From JBMFOH01 sp049969715 [NCBI: bacterium] (GTDB taxonomy: Bacteria; DUMJ01): DNA of 64,000 nucleotides. Of the stretch, positions 9,188 to 21,611 are shown piece by piece. Each line of letters opens with the position of its first letter. Within the stretch, counting starts at the first letter, position 1. The DNA lies in contig JBMFOH010000001.1 in the NCBI GenBank assembly GCA_049969715.1, positions 83,977-147,976 of the forward strand, in the 5' to 3' direction. Under the pieces are notes generated by a model, which saw only the letters and a list, made by a program, of their open reading frames with translations, was not told where the DNA came from and ran no database searches. Made by a program: the position numbers and the translations under genes.

Positions 9188-9832
9188 ATGTTTGTAAGAT
9201 GGAAAATGACTCCAAACCCTATAGTTATTGATCCTGATGTGAGCCTCCTTGAGGCATTGCATCTAATGAAGATAAATAATATTAGAAGGCTTCCTGTTGT
9301 GGCTCATGGAAGGCTTGTAGGGATTGTTACAGAAAGGGACCTTAGAGAATCTCCATCTTTAAGGGCGAGTAGTTTAAGCATATATGAATTGAATTATCTA
9401 CTGGCTAAAACCCCTGTAAAAGAGGTGATGACTAAGGACCCCATCACTGTTGACCCTAATACTACTATAGAAGAGGCAGCTGTAATAATGAGGGATAACC
9501 AGATAAGCGGACTTCCGGTTGTAGAAGATGGAAAGATCGTTGGAATTATAACTGAGACAGACCTATTCGATATGCTAGTAAGGTTACTTGGTTTTAGACG
9601 AGGGATAAGATTTACACTATTTTTAGAAAATAAGATAGGAGCTATAGCAGATTTGGCGGAGATCTTTAGAAAACTTAATATAAATATAATAAGTATAGTA
9701 GCATTTGAACCAGTTGGAAGAGAATATGAAAAGGAAGGAAATGTAGTAGTAAGGATAGAGACCGAGGATATAGACGAGGTATCTTCCGCACTTGAATCTT
9801 CTGGGATAAAAGTGGTTCATATCTCAAGATGA
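9188..9832 (+). CDS. CBS-pair plus ACT domain protein (AcuB-like)
   Basis: Two CBS domains (about 1-60 and 75-135; motifs GIVTERDLR and GIITETDLF) are followed by an ACT domain (about 138-214). This is the AcuB-type order, a small-ligand sensor that binds adenine nucleotides at CBS and an amino acid or other metabolite at ACT. There is no catalytic domain. It sits inside the operon between a dehydrogenase and a MurF-like ligase, with a 4-base overlap (ATGA) into the latter, suggesting translational coupling. The ligand and partner are unknown. Confidence 0.88.
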   Translation: MFVRWKMTPNPIVIDPDVSLLEALHLMKINNIRRLPVVAHGRLVGIVTERDLRESPSLRASSLSIYELNYLLAKTPVKEVMTKDPITVDPNTTIEEAAVIMRDNQISGLPVVEDGKIVGIITETDLFDMLVRLLGFRRGIRFTLFLENKIGAIADLAEIFRKLNINIISIVAFEPVGREYEKEGNVVVRIETEDIDEVSSALESSGIKVVHISR

Positions 9833-11130
9833 AACTTCTTGATATTTCAGATATCTTAGAAGGTAAACTCAAAGAGCTCTCACCAGATACCGCTATAGAT
9901 GATATAGCTATAGATTCGAGAGTTATAACTGGTGGAGAGCTCTTTTTTGCCTTAAGAGGGGAGCAAAATGATGGTCATAATTTTATCCCTCAAGCATTGG
10001 AAAAAGGTGCTATTGGAGCTGTAATGGATAGAGACCTCCCTTTTCCTGGGATGATAGTGAAGGATACTACTGCCTCTCTTTTTAGACTCTCTAGAGAGAT
10101 AAGAAGACTCTATCCGATTCCATTAATAGGGGTTGCTGGTAGTAGTGGAAAGACTACTACTAAGGAGCTTATCGCCCTTGTATTAGAGAAAGACTATAAG
10201 GTTATAAAGTCTGAAGGGAACCAGAATACACAATTTAGTCTACCCTTGATGATATTTAAGACCCCATTATTTAATATAGCTATAGCAGAACTTGGCGTAA
10301 GAAAGCCAGGAGATATGAAACTTCTCTCTGATATAACTGTGCCTAACATAGTAGTCTTTACCCATATCGATAAGGAACATTTGGAATTTTTCCCTTCGTT
10401 TGAGTATGTAATAAAAGAAGAGTTAAGTATCATTAATGAAAGTATATCTGTTGTCTATAATAGAGATGATCCATTTCTGAAGGGATTGAATGGATTGAGT
10501 TACGGGATTAAAAATAGTGCAGACATAATTGGATTTGATATAGAAATACAGAACGAAGGCACCCATTTTAAAGTATTGTTTCCTGACGGTATATCACATA
10601 AGGTATTTTTGAGGGCTTGGGGTGTTCATATAGTAGAGGATGCCCTTGCTAGCTTAGCAGTAAGTTGGTTATTCAAGATAAAACCAGAATCAGCCATAGA
10701 GGGTATAGAGAGGTTCTCTCCCCTCTGGGGAAGAATGGAAACGTTAAGACTTAAAAGTGGTGGAATATTGATATTTGATGGTTATAATGCCAATCCTCTC
10801 TCTATGAAAAGGGCTATAGAGACAGTAGAAAGTTTACCCTACAAGAGGAGACTCTATATCATTGGAGATATGTTGGAATTAGGCTCTGAGACTGAAAGTT
10901 CTCATAGAGAGCTTGGTAAGATATTAAAAAATGTGCAGGGGGATATAGTCCTTATAGGTAACTTCATAAAGATTGTCTCTGAAGAGCTAAAAGAAAAGGC
11001 AGTTTACTTTACCAGTATAGATAAGTCTTTAGATTATATAAAAAAAATAATCTCTAATTATGATGTAATTCTAGTGAAGGCATCTAGAGGTATGAAGTTA
11101 GAGAGGATAGTAAAAGAGATAGATGGATGA
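9829..11130 (+). CDS. murF: MurF-like Mur ligase
   Basis: Family of UDP-MurNAc-tripeptide:D-Ala-D-Ala ligases of peptidoglycan synthesis. Three Mur-ligase regions are present: N-terminal (about 1-95), ATP-binding with P-loop GSSGKTTTK (about 105) and C-terminal with FDGYNANPLSM and GDMLELGSE. The usual GNxNNEIGxPL becomes GNQNTQFSLPL and AEMG becomes AELG, so it is somewhat divergent. It lies outside any mur/dcw cluster, in an operon with sugar and purine-salvage genes. It may be the genuine MurF or a paralogue with another amide-bond substrate. Confidence 0.78.
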   Translation: MKLLDISDILEGKLKELSPDTAIDDIAIDSRVITGGELFFALRGEQNDGHNFIPQALEKGAIGAVMDRDLPFPGMIVKDTTASLFRLSREIRRLYPIPLIGVAGSSGKTTTKELIALVLEKDYKVIKSEGNQNTQFSLPLMIFKTPLFNIAIAELGVRKPGDMKLLSDITVPNIVVFTHIDKEHLEFFPSFEYVIKEELSIINESISVVYNRDDPFLKGLNGLSYGIKNSADIIGFDIEIQNEGTHFKVLFPDGISHKVFLRAWGVHIVEDALASLAVSWLFKIKPESAIEGIERFSPLWGRMETLRLKSGGILIFDGYNANPLSMKRAIETVESLPYKRRLYIIGDMLELGSETESSHRELGKILKNVQGDIVLIGNFIKIVSEELKEKAVYFTSIDKSLDYIKKIISNYDVILVKASRGMKLERIVKEIDG

Positions 11131-12072
11131 ATGAATGATATTTCTGTTATTACTGTATCGAGAGAGTTCGGAAGTCAGGGTGAAATGATCTCTGAAGAGC
11201 TTGCAAAGAGACTTGGTTTTTTGCTTTTAAATAGGGCTACCATTTCTAAACTCCTTGCCTCGTATGGGATAGAGGAATTTACGTTTGATTCTATAGATGA
11301 GAACTTCTCAGGCCGATATAGTGAATTGAAAAAGAAGTATATAAGGATAATGCATAATGTCTTATTGGACCTTACTAAAAACGAAAGGTTTGTCCTTCTG
11401 GGAAGAGGGGGCCAGTTTATATTTCGTAACTTTCCTAGGGCATTTCATCTTAAAATAATAGCTTCTCTAGAGACAAGGGTAAAAAGGATAATCTTGGAGC
11501 ATGGTTTGGATAGAGTAGGAGCTCTTCGTCTTATCTCTGAACAAGATTCTAAACGGGACCTGTATCTGAGAAAGGTCTTTAATGGGGATTGGAATGACCC
11601 CTCTCTCTATGACCTAGTTATAAACACAGATTATTTTGATGTAAAAGGAGCAGTAGACCTGGCAATAGAGGCTATGAAGGTCATAAGATTGAAAGATGTG
11701 AGATATGAAAGTGAAGTCTCCAAGTATGAGGCTCCTAAGGATGCTGTTGGATATGTACCTAGATTTGCCCATCCATCAGAGGAAGAATTTGCAAAATTAC
11801 TAGATTTTTACCAGATTAAATGGCTCTATGAGCCAAAATCATTTCCTTTGGAGTGGGATAGTGAGGGAAGAATGAAGGAGGCTTTTACTCCTGATTTTTA
11901 TCTACCTGACTTTGACCTATACATAGAACTTACAACCCAGAGGCAGAAACTTGTTACATATAAGAATAAAAAGATTAGAAGGCTTAGAGAGCTTTATCCC
12001 GGTATAAATATAAAGATACTTTATAGTAGGGATTACAAGAATCTACTTAAAAGATTTGGAGTAATTGAGTGA
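11131..12072 (+). CDS. Cytidylate-kinase-like domain fused to a PD-(D/E)XK-nuclease-like domain
   Basis: Residues about 5-186 match the cytidylate-kinase-like (Cytidylate_kin2) family: ITVSREFGSQGE carries its P-loop equivalent, and LLGRGGQFI follows. Residues about 213-311 form a second domain with HPSEEEF, FTPDFYLP and YIELTT, the pattern of a restriction-endonuclease-like core (Glu, PD, E-x-K), but Thr268 replaces the usual Lys. The gene starts directly after the murF stop and overlaps hpt by 4 bases. The C-terminal domain resembles one I recall next to hypoxanthine phosphoribosyltransferases in other bacteria (unverified). Kinase substrate and nuclease activity are both unproven. Confidence 0.8.
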   Translation: MNDISVITVSREFGSQGEMISEELAKRLGFLLLNRATISKLLASYGIEEFTFDSIDENFSGRYSELKKKYIRIMHNVLLDLTKNERFVLLGRGGQFIFRNFPRAFHLKIIASLETRVKRIILEHGLDRVGALRLISEQDSKRDLYLRKVFNGDWNDPSLYDLVINTDYFDVKGAVDLAIEAMKVIRLKDVRYESEVSKYEAPKDAVGYVPRFAHPSEEEFAKLLDFYQIKWLYEPKSFPLEWDSEGRMKEAFTPDFYLPDFDLYIELTTQRQKLVTYKNKKIRRLRELYPGINIKILYSRDYKNLLKRFGVIE

Positions 12073-12575
12073 AGGAGATACTTATAGACGAAGAACACAT
12101 AAAGGAGAGGGTAAGAGAGCTTGGTTTTGAGATATCTAGGGACTATGATGGAAAGGAAGTGGTAATCATATGTGTTCTTAAGGGGGCAGCTTACTTTGCA
12201 GTAGACCTTACAAGAGAACTTTCTATTCCATTTATCTTGGATTTTATATCTATATCTAGCTATGGAAATAGCCCCTCTGGAGTAGTACGGATAACGAAGG
12301 ATTTAGATATAAATATATTAGAAAGGTATGTCCTCTTGGTAGAGGATATAGTCGATACTGGATTAACCTTGAGCTATCTTTTGAGAAGTTTAAGGGCTCG
12401 TAATCCAGAAGACCTTAAGGTATGTACATTTCTAGACTGCCCCTCTAGACGTATAGTAGAGGTCCCTATAGATTATAAGGGATTTGAAATACCTAATGTA
12501 TTTGTGGTAGGGTATGGCTTAGATTATAGAGAAAGATTTAGGTCCCTTCCATACGTTGCAGTATTTGAAAGATAA
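12069..12575 (+). CDS. hpt: Hypoxanthine (guanine) phosphoribosyltransferase
   Basis: Purine salvage: converts hypoxanthine or guanine plus PRPP into IMP or GMP in the cytoplasm. The 168-aa length and motifs are typical: LKGAAYFAVDL (PPi loop region), the flexible loop SISSYG, and the PRPP-binding VEDIVDTGLTL. The GTG start is embedded in the preceding stop (GTGA) with GGAG seven bases upstream, so translation is coupled to the kinase/nuclease-like gene. It is the last gene of the operon that begins with the LacI-type regulator. Confidence 0.96.
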   Translation: MKEILIDEEHIKERVRELGFEISRDYDGKEVVIICVLKGAAYFAVDLTRELSIPFILDFISISSYGNSPSGVVRITKDLDINILERYVLLVEDIVDTGLTLSYLLRSLRARNPEDLKVCTFLDCPSRRIVEVPIDYKGFEIPNVFVVGYGLDYRERFRSLPYVAVFER

Positions 12576-12583
12576 TAACTCTC

Positions 12584-12613
12584 TTGAAATATTCCTATCT
12601 ACTGTGATACTAT
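12584..12613 (+). promoter_or_regulatory. Promoter of lemA-htpX
   Basis: TTGAAA at 12584-12589 and TACTAT at 12608-12613 (spacer 18) with an upstream TG (12605-12606). It lies in the 71-base gap before lemA. Confidence 0.5.
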
Positions 12614-12646
12614 TATATTAGAAAATATTAAGGATGGTGATGTGCG

Positions 12647-13186
12647 ATGTGGGTAATCTTGATTCTTATAGCACTTGCCCTTTATGTTATTTATCTATAT
12701 AACCATCTCATTACCCTGAGAAATCGAGTAGATAATGCTTGGGCTCAGATTGATATACAACTTAAAAGGAGATACGACTTAATACCAAACCTAGTAGAGA
12801 CAGTTAAAGCCTATGCTGCTCATGAGAAGGAGATTTTTGAGAAGATAACGGAGTTGAGGTATAGAGCTATGAGTGCAAAGGGGGTGTCAGACGCTTCTCA
12901 GGCAAATAATGAACTTACCCAGGCGTTAAGGACCTTATTTGCTTTAGCTGAAGCCTATCCAGAATTGAAGGCAAATCAAAATTTTCTAAGTCTTCAGGAA
13001 GAACTTACAAATACAGAGAATAAGATTGCCTTCTCTCGTCAATTCTATAATGATGTAGTCCTAGAGTTTAATAGGGCTATAGAAGTGTTTCCTACCAACA
13101 TTATAGCCAGGTGGATGAATCTTACCCCTAAGGTTTACTATCAAGTCCCTGAAGAGGAGCGTGGACCTATAAAGGTGCAGTTTTAG
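12647..13186 (+). CDS. lemA: LemA family protein
   Basis: A single N-terminal transmembrane helix (about 2-18) is followed by a long helical domain. The signature NAWAQIDIQLKRRYDLIPNL is the LemA hallmark, and length (179 aa) is normal. LemA proteins are membrane-anchored and of poorly defined function. The immediate downstream gene is htpX, a recurrent pairing that suggests a membrane-protein quality-control role. GGTGAT precedes the ATG. Confidence 0.95.
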   Translation: MWVILILIALALYVIYLYNHLITLRNRVDNAWAQIDIQLKRRYDLIPNLVETVKAYAAHEKEIFEKITELRYRAMSAKGVSDASQANNELTQALRTLFALAEAYPELKANQNFLSLQEELTNTENKIAFSRQFYNDVVLEFNRAIEVFPTNIIARWMNLTPKVYYQVPEEERGPIKVQF

Positions 13187-13199
13187 GAGGTGAAAGGTT

Positions 13200-14089
13200 T
13201 TGGCAAATACCTTATATGACCTTATAAGTGCAAATAGAAGAAAGACTTGGCTATTTATTATAGTATTTAGCCTTCTTTTGGGGCTTGTGGGTTATGTTAT
13301 TGTGAATCTATTCGATTGGGGAACTGTTGGTTATATCTTTTGGGCTATATTTATCATCTTCTACAATCTCATCACCTATTACTATAGTGATAAGATTGCT
13401 TTAGCCTCTAGTGGAGCTAAGCCTGCAGATCCCAATGAATTTAAAGTCCTACACAATGTCGTAGAAGAAGTGGCGATAGCAGCAGGGATTCCTAAGCCAA
13501 AGGTCTATGTAATTAATGACCCTGCCCCTAATGCATTTGCTACAGGAAGAAGCCCAAATAATGCTTCTATTGCAGTAACTACAGGGATGTTGCTTTTGGC
13601 GGATAGGCATGAACTCCAAGGAGTTATAGCTCACGAGATGTCTCACATTAGAAACTATGACATACTTCTTATGACTATAGCAGCAGTGATGGGTGGTCTC
13701 ATTATACTTTTGAGAGACTTCTTTTTCTTCTTTAGACCTGGTAGGAGAGACAGTGATAGAGATAATATTGGGCTACTCTATATTATTGGAATCATCCTGG
13801 CTATCATCTCTCCCATCCTTGTAGCACTAATAAGGGCTGCTATATCAAGACAGAGAGAGTATTTAGCTGATGCCTCTGGAGCAATGATTATAAGAGATCC
13901 AGAAGCTTTGGCTAGTGCGCTAGAAAAGTTGCTTCATTTTCAGAAGAATATGACCAATGCTAGTGATGCTACTGCACACCTGTTTATTGCCAACCCATTC
14001 GGTCAAGATAAAGCTTCAGTCACAAGTCTATTTGCTACCCATCCTCCACTAGAAGATAGAATAAGGAGACTGAGAAGTCTCATTGTATA

Positions 14090-14090
<1 letters not shown>
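13200..14090 (+). CDS. htpX: M48 family zinc metalloprotease HtpX
   Basis: Membrane protease that degrades misfolded membrane proteins. Two N-terminal and two central hydrophobic segments flank the catalytic HEMSH (145-149), which provides both His ligands and the Glu base; the third zinc ligand lies in [10 protein letters not shown]. At 296 aa it is full length. The start is TTG with GGAGGTGA well placed. It follows lemA by 13 bases and its stop overlaps the ATG of the phosphoesterase gene (TAATG), so the three form one operon. Confidence 0.96.
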
Positions 14091-17908
<3,818 letters not shown>

Positions 17909-19681
17909 TTATCCTTCTACAAACTCTTCCCTTTCTACTCCAAATTCATATAGGGTTTTATAGAGACCATTTTTCTTTATAAGCTCGTTGTGTGAACCTC
18001 TCTCTACTATTTCTCCATTTTCTATAACCAAGATATAATCTGCCTCTTTTACAAAACCTAATCTATGAGAGATGATAAATGTAGTCCTTCCCTTCATAAG
18101 CTTCTTTATGGCGTCTTTTATCGCTACCTCTGACTCTGAATCAAGCCCTGAAGTTGCCTCATCTAATATGAGAATCCTTGGGTTATGTAAGAATGCCCTT
18201 GCTATTGCAATGCGTTGCTTCTGACCTCCAGAAAGATTTATACCGGCTTCATCTCCAATTACTGTGTCATAGCCGTTTGGAAGGTTCATAATGAATTCAT
18301 GGGCATTGGCAAGTTTGGCTGCCTCTATTACCTCTTCCCTACTGGCATAAGGGGTTCCATAGCGTATATTTTCTAGGATGGAGCTAGAGAAAAGTACAGT
18401 CTCCTGGGGTACTATACTCATCTGCCTTCTAAGGCTCTGAATCTGCAGATTCCTTATATCTATTTTATCTATCAATATTACCCCTTCCTGAGGATCGTAG
18501 AATCTCATAAGGAGATTTACTATGGTAGTTTTTCCTGCCCCACTTCTTCCAACAAGAGCTATTACTTCTCCTGGAGAGACTAAGAAAGACACATTCCTAA
18601 TGATGGGTCTCTCTTTTTCATATCCAAATGTTACATTTTTAAACTCGATCTCTCCGTTTAGCCTCAATATAGAAATGGCATTTGGAAGTTCCTTTATACT
18701 GGGCTCGGTTTCAAATAATTCAAAGACCCTTCCTATTGCTCCTGCACTCTGACTTAAATTATTAAAACTTCTTGAGATTGAATATATAGGGTCTGTAAGC
18801 ATTAATAGTGCAGTGAAGAATGCCATAAGGTCTCCTGATGTCATATTTCTGTTTAACACCTGAACCCCTCCAAACCAGAGGACAGCTAAGAGTCCAATCG
18901 TTTGGAGTAGGGTTACTATTGGCGTTTGAGTTGCCACTATCTTGGCACTCTTTAGTGATATCTCTAGGTTCTCTTTACTTACCTCTTGGAATTTGTAGAT
19001 CTCTGTCTCTTCCATTCCAAAAGACTTTATAAGATGCATTCCTCTTATTTTCTCCTCTATGAGCTTTACTACCTCGGCAAACCTCTGTTGAACTTGTCTT
19101 GTAACTCTTATCATCTGTTGGCCAAAGTATGAGACTATGGAAGCTATAAATGGAAGGATGGCTAAGGTAAAGATCGTAAGCCTCCAATTGAGATAAACCA
19201 TATATCCTAAGGCTCCAATAATAGTAAGTCCCCCTAGTGGTATATCTATCAGGACTGCATTGATCGCTTGAGGGATCAAGGTGATATCATTAGAGAGACG
19301 TGAAACTATCTCTCCTGTATGCCATCTCTCATAAAATTCCATAGAGAGCTTTTGTAGGTGTGAATATACTTTTACCCTTAGGTCATTCATCAATCGCTGT
19401 GTTATTACTGACTGGGTATAAATCTGGAGGTATTGTAGTATACCCTGGACTATGGTTACGCCTATTATTACAAAGATTATCGTGTGGAGGTTCAACATCG
19501 CTTGATTATAATCTGACTTTGCATTAAAGACATTATCAAATAGAAATTTTAGTATAGGGGAGAAGATTAATCTTGAAGGGGCAAGTAGGAGGGTAAGAAG
19601 AAAAAGTTCAAATACTAATAGCTTATAAGGCTTTATATAGAGAAATAATTCCTTATAAACCCTTGAAATATTACCTTTCAT
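17909..19681 (-). CDS. ABC exporter, fused permease/ATPase (MsbA-like)
   Basis: Half-transporter that works as a homo- or heterodimer. Six transmembrane helices lie in about 1-310; the nucleotide-binding domain covers about 335-585 with Walker A GRSGAGKTT, signature LSGGQKQR, Walker B ILILDEATSGLD and a switch His (ISHRL). The substrate is not readable; relatives export lipids, drugs or peptides. ATG at 19681 with AGAGGTGA is preferred to GTG at 19684. The start lies inside the end of the DNA-glycosylase gene (11-base overlap), so the two are co-translated. Confidence 0.93.
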   Translation of the reverse strand: MKGNISRVYKELFLYIKPYKLLVFELFLLTLLLAPSRLIFSPILKFLFDNVFNAKSDYNQAMLNLHTIIFVIIGVTIVQGILQYLQIYTQSVITQRLMNDLRVKVYSHLQKLSMEFYERWHTGEIVSRLSNDITLIPQAINAVLIDIPLGGLTIIGALGYMVYLNWRLTIFTLAILPFIASIVSYFGQQMIRVTRQVQQRFAEVVKLIEEKIRGMHLIKSFGMEETEIYKFQEVSKENLEISLKSAKIVATQTPIVTLLQTIGLLAVLWFGGVQVLNRNMTSGDLMAFFTALLMLTDPIYSISRSFNNLSQSAGAIGRVFELFETEPSIKELPNAISILRLNGEIEFKNVTFGYEKERPIIRNVSFLVSPGEVIALVGRSGAGKTTIVNLLMRFYDPQEGVILIDKIDIRNLQIQSLRRQMSIVPQETVLFSSSILENIRYGTPYASREEVIEAAKLANAHEFIMNLPNGYDTVIGDEAGINLSGGQKQRIAIARAFLHNPRILILDEATSGLDSESEVAIKDAIKKLMKGRTTFIISHRLGFVKEADYILVIENGEIVERGSHNELIKKNGLYKTLYEFGVEREEFVEG

Positions 19682-20363
19682 CACTCACCTCTTTACATAA
19701 AGAATATAAAGGACATCCATTATGAATAGGCATCTTCTTGCAGTTTCTCTTTCCTAGTTCTACTAAAAGAGCGTGGAATTCATTGTAAATGGAAACCTTC
19801 CTAGGAAGATTCTCCATTACAATATGCTGTATCTTCTCATAAGGCTCATCCCCTTTTATTATCCCTAATCTTGAAAATATACGTCTAGTGTAACTGTCAA
19901 CTACAAATATTGGATAGTTTCCTGCATAGAGGAGTATAGAGTCTGCTGTCTCTAGCCCTATCCCTTTTATCCTTAATAGTTCCCCTCTGAGATTTTCCAT
20001 GGGAAGTTTAAGAAACTCATCTAAAGAATTATATTCCTTTATTCTTTCCATCATGTTTATAAGACGAGCCACCTTTATATTATAATACCCAGCTGGTTTT
20101 ATAAGTTCCTTCACAACATCTCTATTTTCTAATATCCCTTCTACTGAGAGCATACCTTTAGTTTTAAGATTATAGATGGCCTTTTCTACATTCTTCCAAT
20201 TAGTATTTTGAGTTAAGATTGCTCCAATAATTATTTCTAAAGGTGTTTCTCCAGGCCACCAATGTTGTGGACCAAATGTGTCATATAAGACAGTAAATAC
20301 CTTATAGAGAAGTGTATCTAGAGATAAATTCCTTGAATCTCTCAAACATCTTACAGTTTTCAT
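19671..20363 (-). CDS. HhH-GPD DNA glycosylase (MagIII/MpgII-like, endonuclease III superfamily)
   Basis: Base-excision repair glycosylase. FGPQHWWPGETP and GAILTQNTNWKNVEKAI match the 3-methyladenine glycosylase MagIII/MpgII branch. The helix-hairpin-helix is RIKGIGLETADSI and the catalytic Asp lies in FVVDSYTRRI; Glu sits where endonuclease III has its lyase Lys. The C-terminal cluster reads NCKKMPIHNGCPLYSLC, with His at one position where iron-sulfur members have Cys. The ATG at 20363 has no clear ribosome site and overlaps a small upstream ORF by 62 bases, so coupling or another start is possible. Confidence 0.85.
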   Translation of the reverse strand: MKTVRCLRDSRNLSLDTLLYKVFTVLYDTFGPQHWWPGETPLEIIIGAILTQNTNWKNVEKAIYNLKTKGMLSVEGILENRDVVKELIKPAGYYNIKVARLINMMERIKEYNSLDEFLKLPMENLRGELLRIKGIGLETADSILLYAGNYPIFVVDSYTRRIFSRLGIIKGDEPYEKIQHIVMENLPRKVSIYNEFHALLVELGKRNCKKMPIHNGCPLYSLCKEVSDER

Positions 20364-20487
20364 CTATACTACATTTTATTCCTTTATCTTGGCTTAATAT
20401 CTTATCCTTCATTATGCAATCTCCACTATAATCTTTAGAGAACATTATAATTCTATCACATCTCACTTTATATCCAACTATCCTCAT
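20302..20487 (-). CDS. Small Cys-containing hypothetical protein (61 aa)
   Basis: The ATG at 20487 overlaps the SIS-gene stop (ATGA), and AAGGTGA stands ten bases upstream, so initiation looks real. The 61-aa product has four Cys (VRCDR, GDCIM, IKCSI, ENCKM) spread over 36 residues, which might bind a metal, and no recognised family. Its 3' part overlaps the start of the DNA-glycosylase gene in another frame. It could be a true small protein or a translated leader that couples SIS and glycosylase translation. Confidence 0.45.
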   Translation of the reverse strand: MRIVGYKVRCDRIIMFSKDYSGDCIMKDKILSQDKGIKCSIDENCKMFERFKEFISRYTSL

Positions 20488-21518
20488 CTAGTTATAGTCA
20501 CCTTCTTTATATACCTAGGATGGTCAGGATTGTAACCTTTTTCTAAGGCTAAATGGTTAGCGATTATCTGAAAAGAAGGGGCAAATACTATAGGGCTGAT
20601 AATCTCTTCTACCTTACTTGGAACGATAAAGTTGATTTTTGCTCTTTCTATCCTTTCAAAACTAAAAGCGAATATCTCGGTATGTTTTTCTGACAATATA
20701 TCTATGATCTCTAATAGATGACTATATGTAGGACCTGAAGGAATGAAAATAAATATGGGGAGATCTGATTTAGCAAGAGCAAGAGGCCCATGAAGGAAAT
20801 CTGCTGAACTGAATGATTCTGAGAATATGTATGATGTTTCTTTTAACTTTAGTGAAAATTCCATAGCAGTGGGGTAGTTAAATCCTCTGCCAATAATGAT
20901 ACATCTGTCCATAAAGTGATACCGAGTCACATCTATCCTTGATGCTTCAGAGATCACCCCTTCTATATACCTAGGCACTTCATAGAGTGACATTAATAGG
21001 TCTTTTCTATCTCCTAAGATCGCTGTAAATAGATAGAGGTTAAAGACTTCTGCCAAGTAGGTCTTTGTAGCTGCTACACTTTTTTCCTCTCCTGCCCAGC
21101 AAGGGAGGACCTCATCAGCTGATTGTGCTACAGGACTTTCTATATCGTTAGTTATAGCTATGCAGAATGCACCTTGTTTTTTGCCCTCTGACATTACCTC
21201 TCTTACATCCTCTCCTTTTCCTGATTGGGAGACACCTATCACCAATGACTCGTTTAATATTGGCGGGGTATTGTATATAGTAAAAAGAGATGGAGCAGAA
21301 AGGGCTGTGGGAAATCTCAGAATAGACTCTATCAGATATTTCCCGATAGTACTGGCATTATCGGAGGTTCCTCTTGCCGATATATAAACGCTACTTATCT
21401 TTCTAGATTTTACATATTCCTTGATCCTTTCGATAATGGTAATATTGCTTCCTAATATTCTCTCTATCACTTCTGGCTCTTCGTAGATTTCGCTCTCCAT
21501 AAATGTTTTATGATTCAA
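20484..21518 (-). CDS. SIS-domain sugar isomerase/deaminase (GlmS-isomerase/NagB-II/AgaS-like)
   Basis: Two SIS domains (about 30-170 and 195-330) recognise a phosphosugar. Motifs: ISARGTSDNA, VIGVSQSGKGEDV, SVAATKTYL, and FSESFSSADFLHGPLAL. The glutaminase half of GlmS is absent, so it is probably a glucosamine- or galactosamine-6-phosphate deaminase/isomerase for amino-sugar use. The start is TTG, with AGGGGTGA seven bases before it. It heads the operon SIS - small ORF - glycosylase - ABC exporter. Confidence 0.88.
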   Translation of the reverse strand: MNHKTFMESEIYEEPEVIERILGSNITIIERIKEYVKSRKISSVYISARGTSDNASTIGKYLIESILRFPTALSAPSLFTIYNTPPILNESLVIGVSQSGKGEDVREVMSEGKKQGAFCIAITNDIESPVAQSADEVLPCWAGEEKSVAATKTYLAEVFNLYLFTAILGDRKDLLMSLYEVPRYIEGVISEASRIDVTRYHFMDRCIIIGRGFNYPTAMEFSLKLKETSYIFSESFSSADFLHGPLALAKSDLPIFIFIPSGPTYSHLLEIIDILSEKHTEIFAFSFERIERAKINFIVPSKVEEIISPIVFAPSFQIIANHLALEKGYNPDHPRYIKKVTITR

Positions 21519-21569
21519 TTAGACTTCACCCCTTATTAAGTTTTCTACTTTATTTTATCATAAGTTGTA

Positions 21570-21578
21570 TGCTATAAT
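21570..21578 (+). promoter_or_regulatory. Extended -10 promoter of the secreted-protein/axeA pair
   Basis: TG-C-TATAAT at 21570-21578, 34 bases before the ATG at 21612, without a convincing -35. It lies in the 93-base divergent gap between the SIS gene and this gene. Confidence 0.65.
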
Positions 21579-21611
21579 AAAGCAAAATAAATAGAAGAGG
21601 GAGGCTTTACA

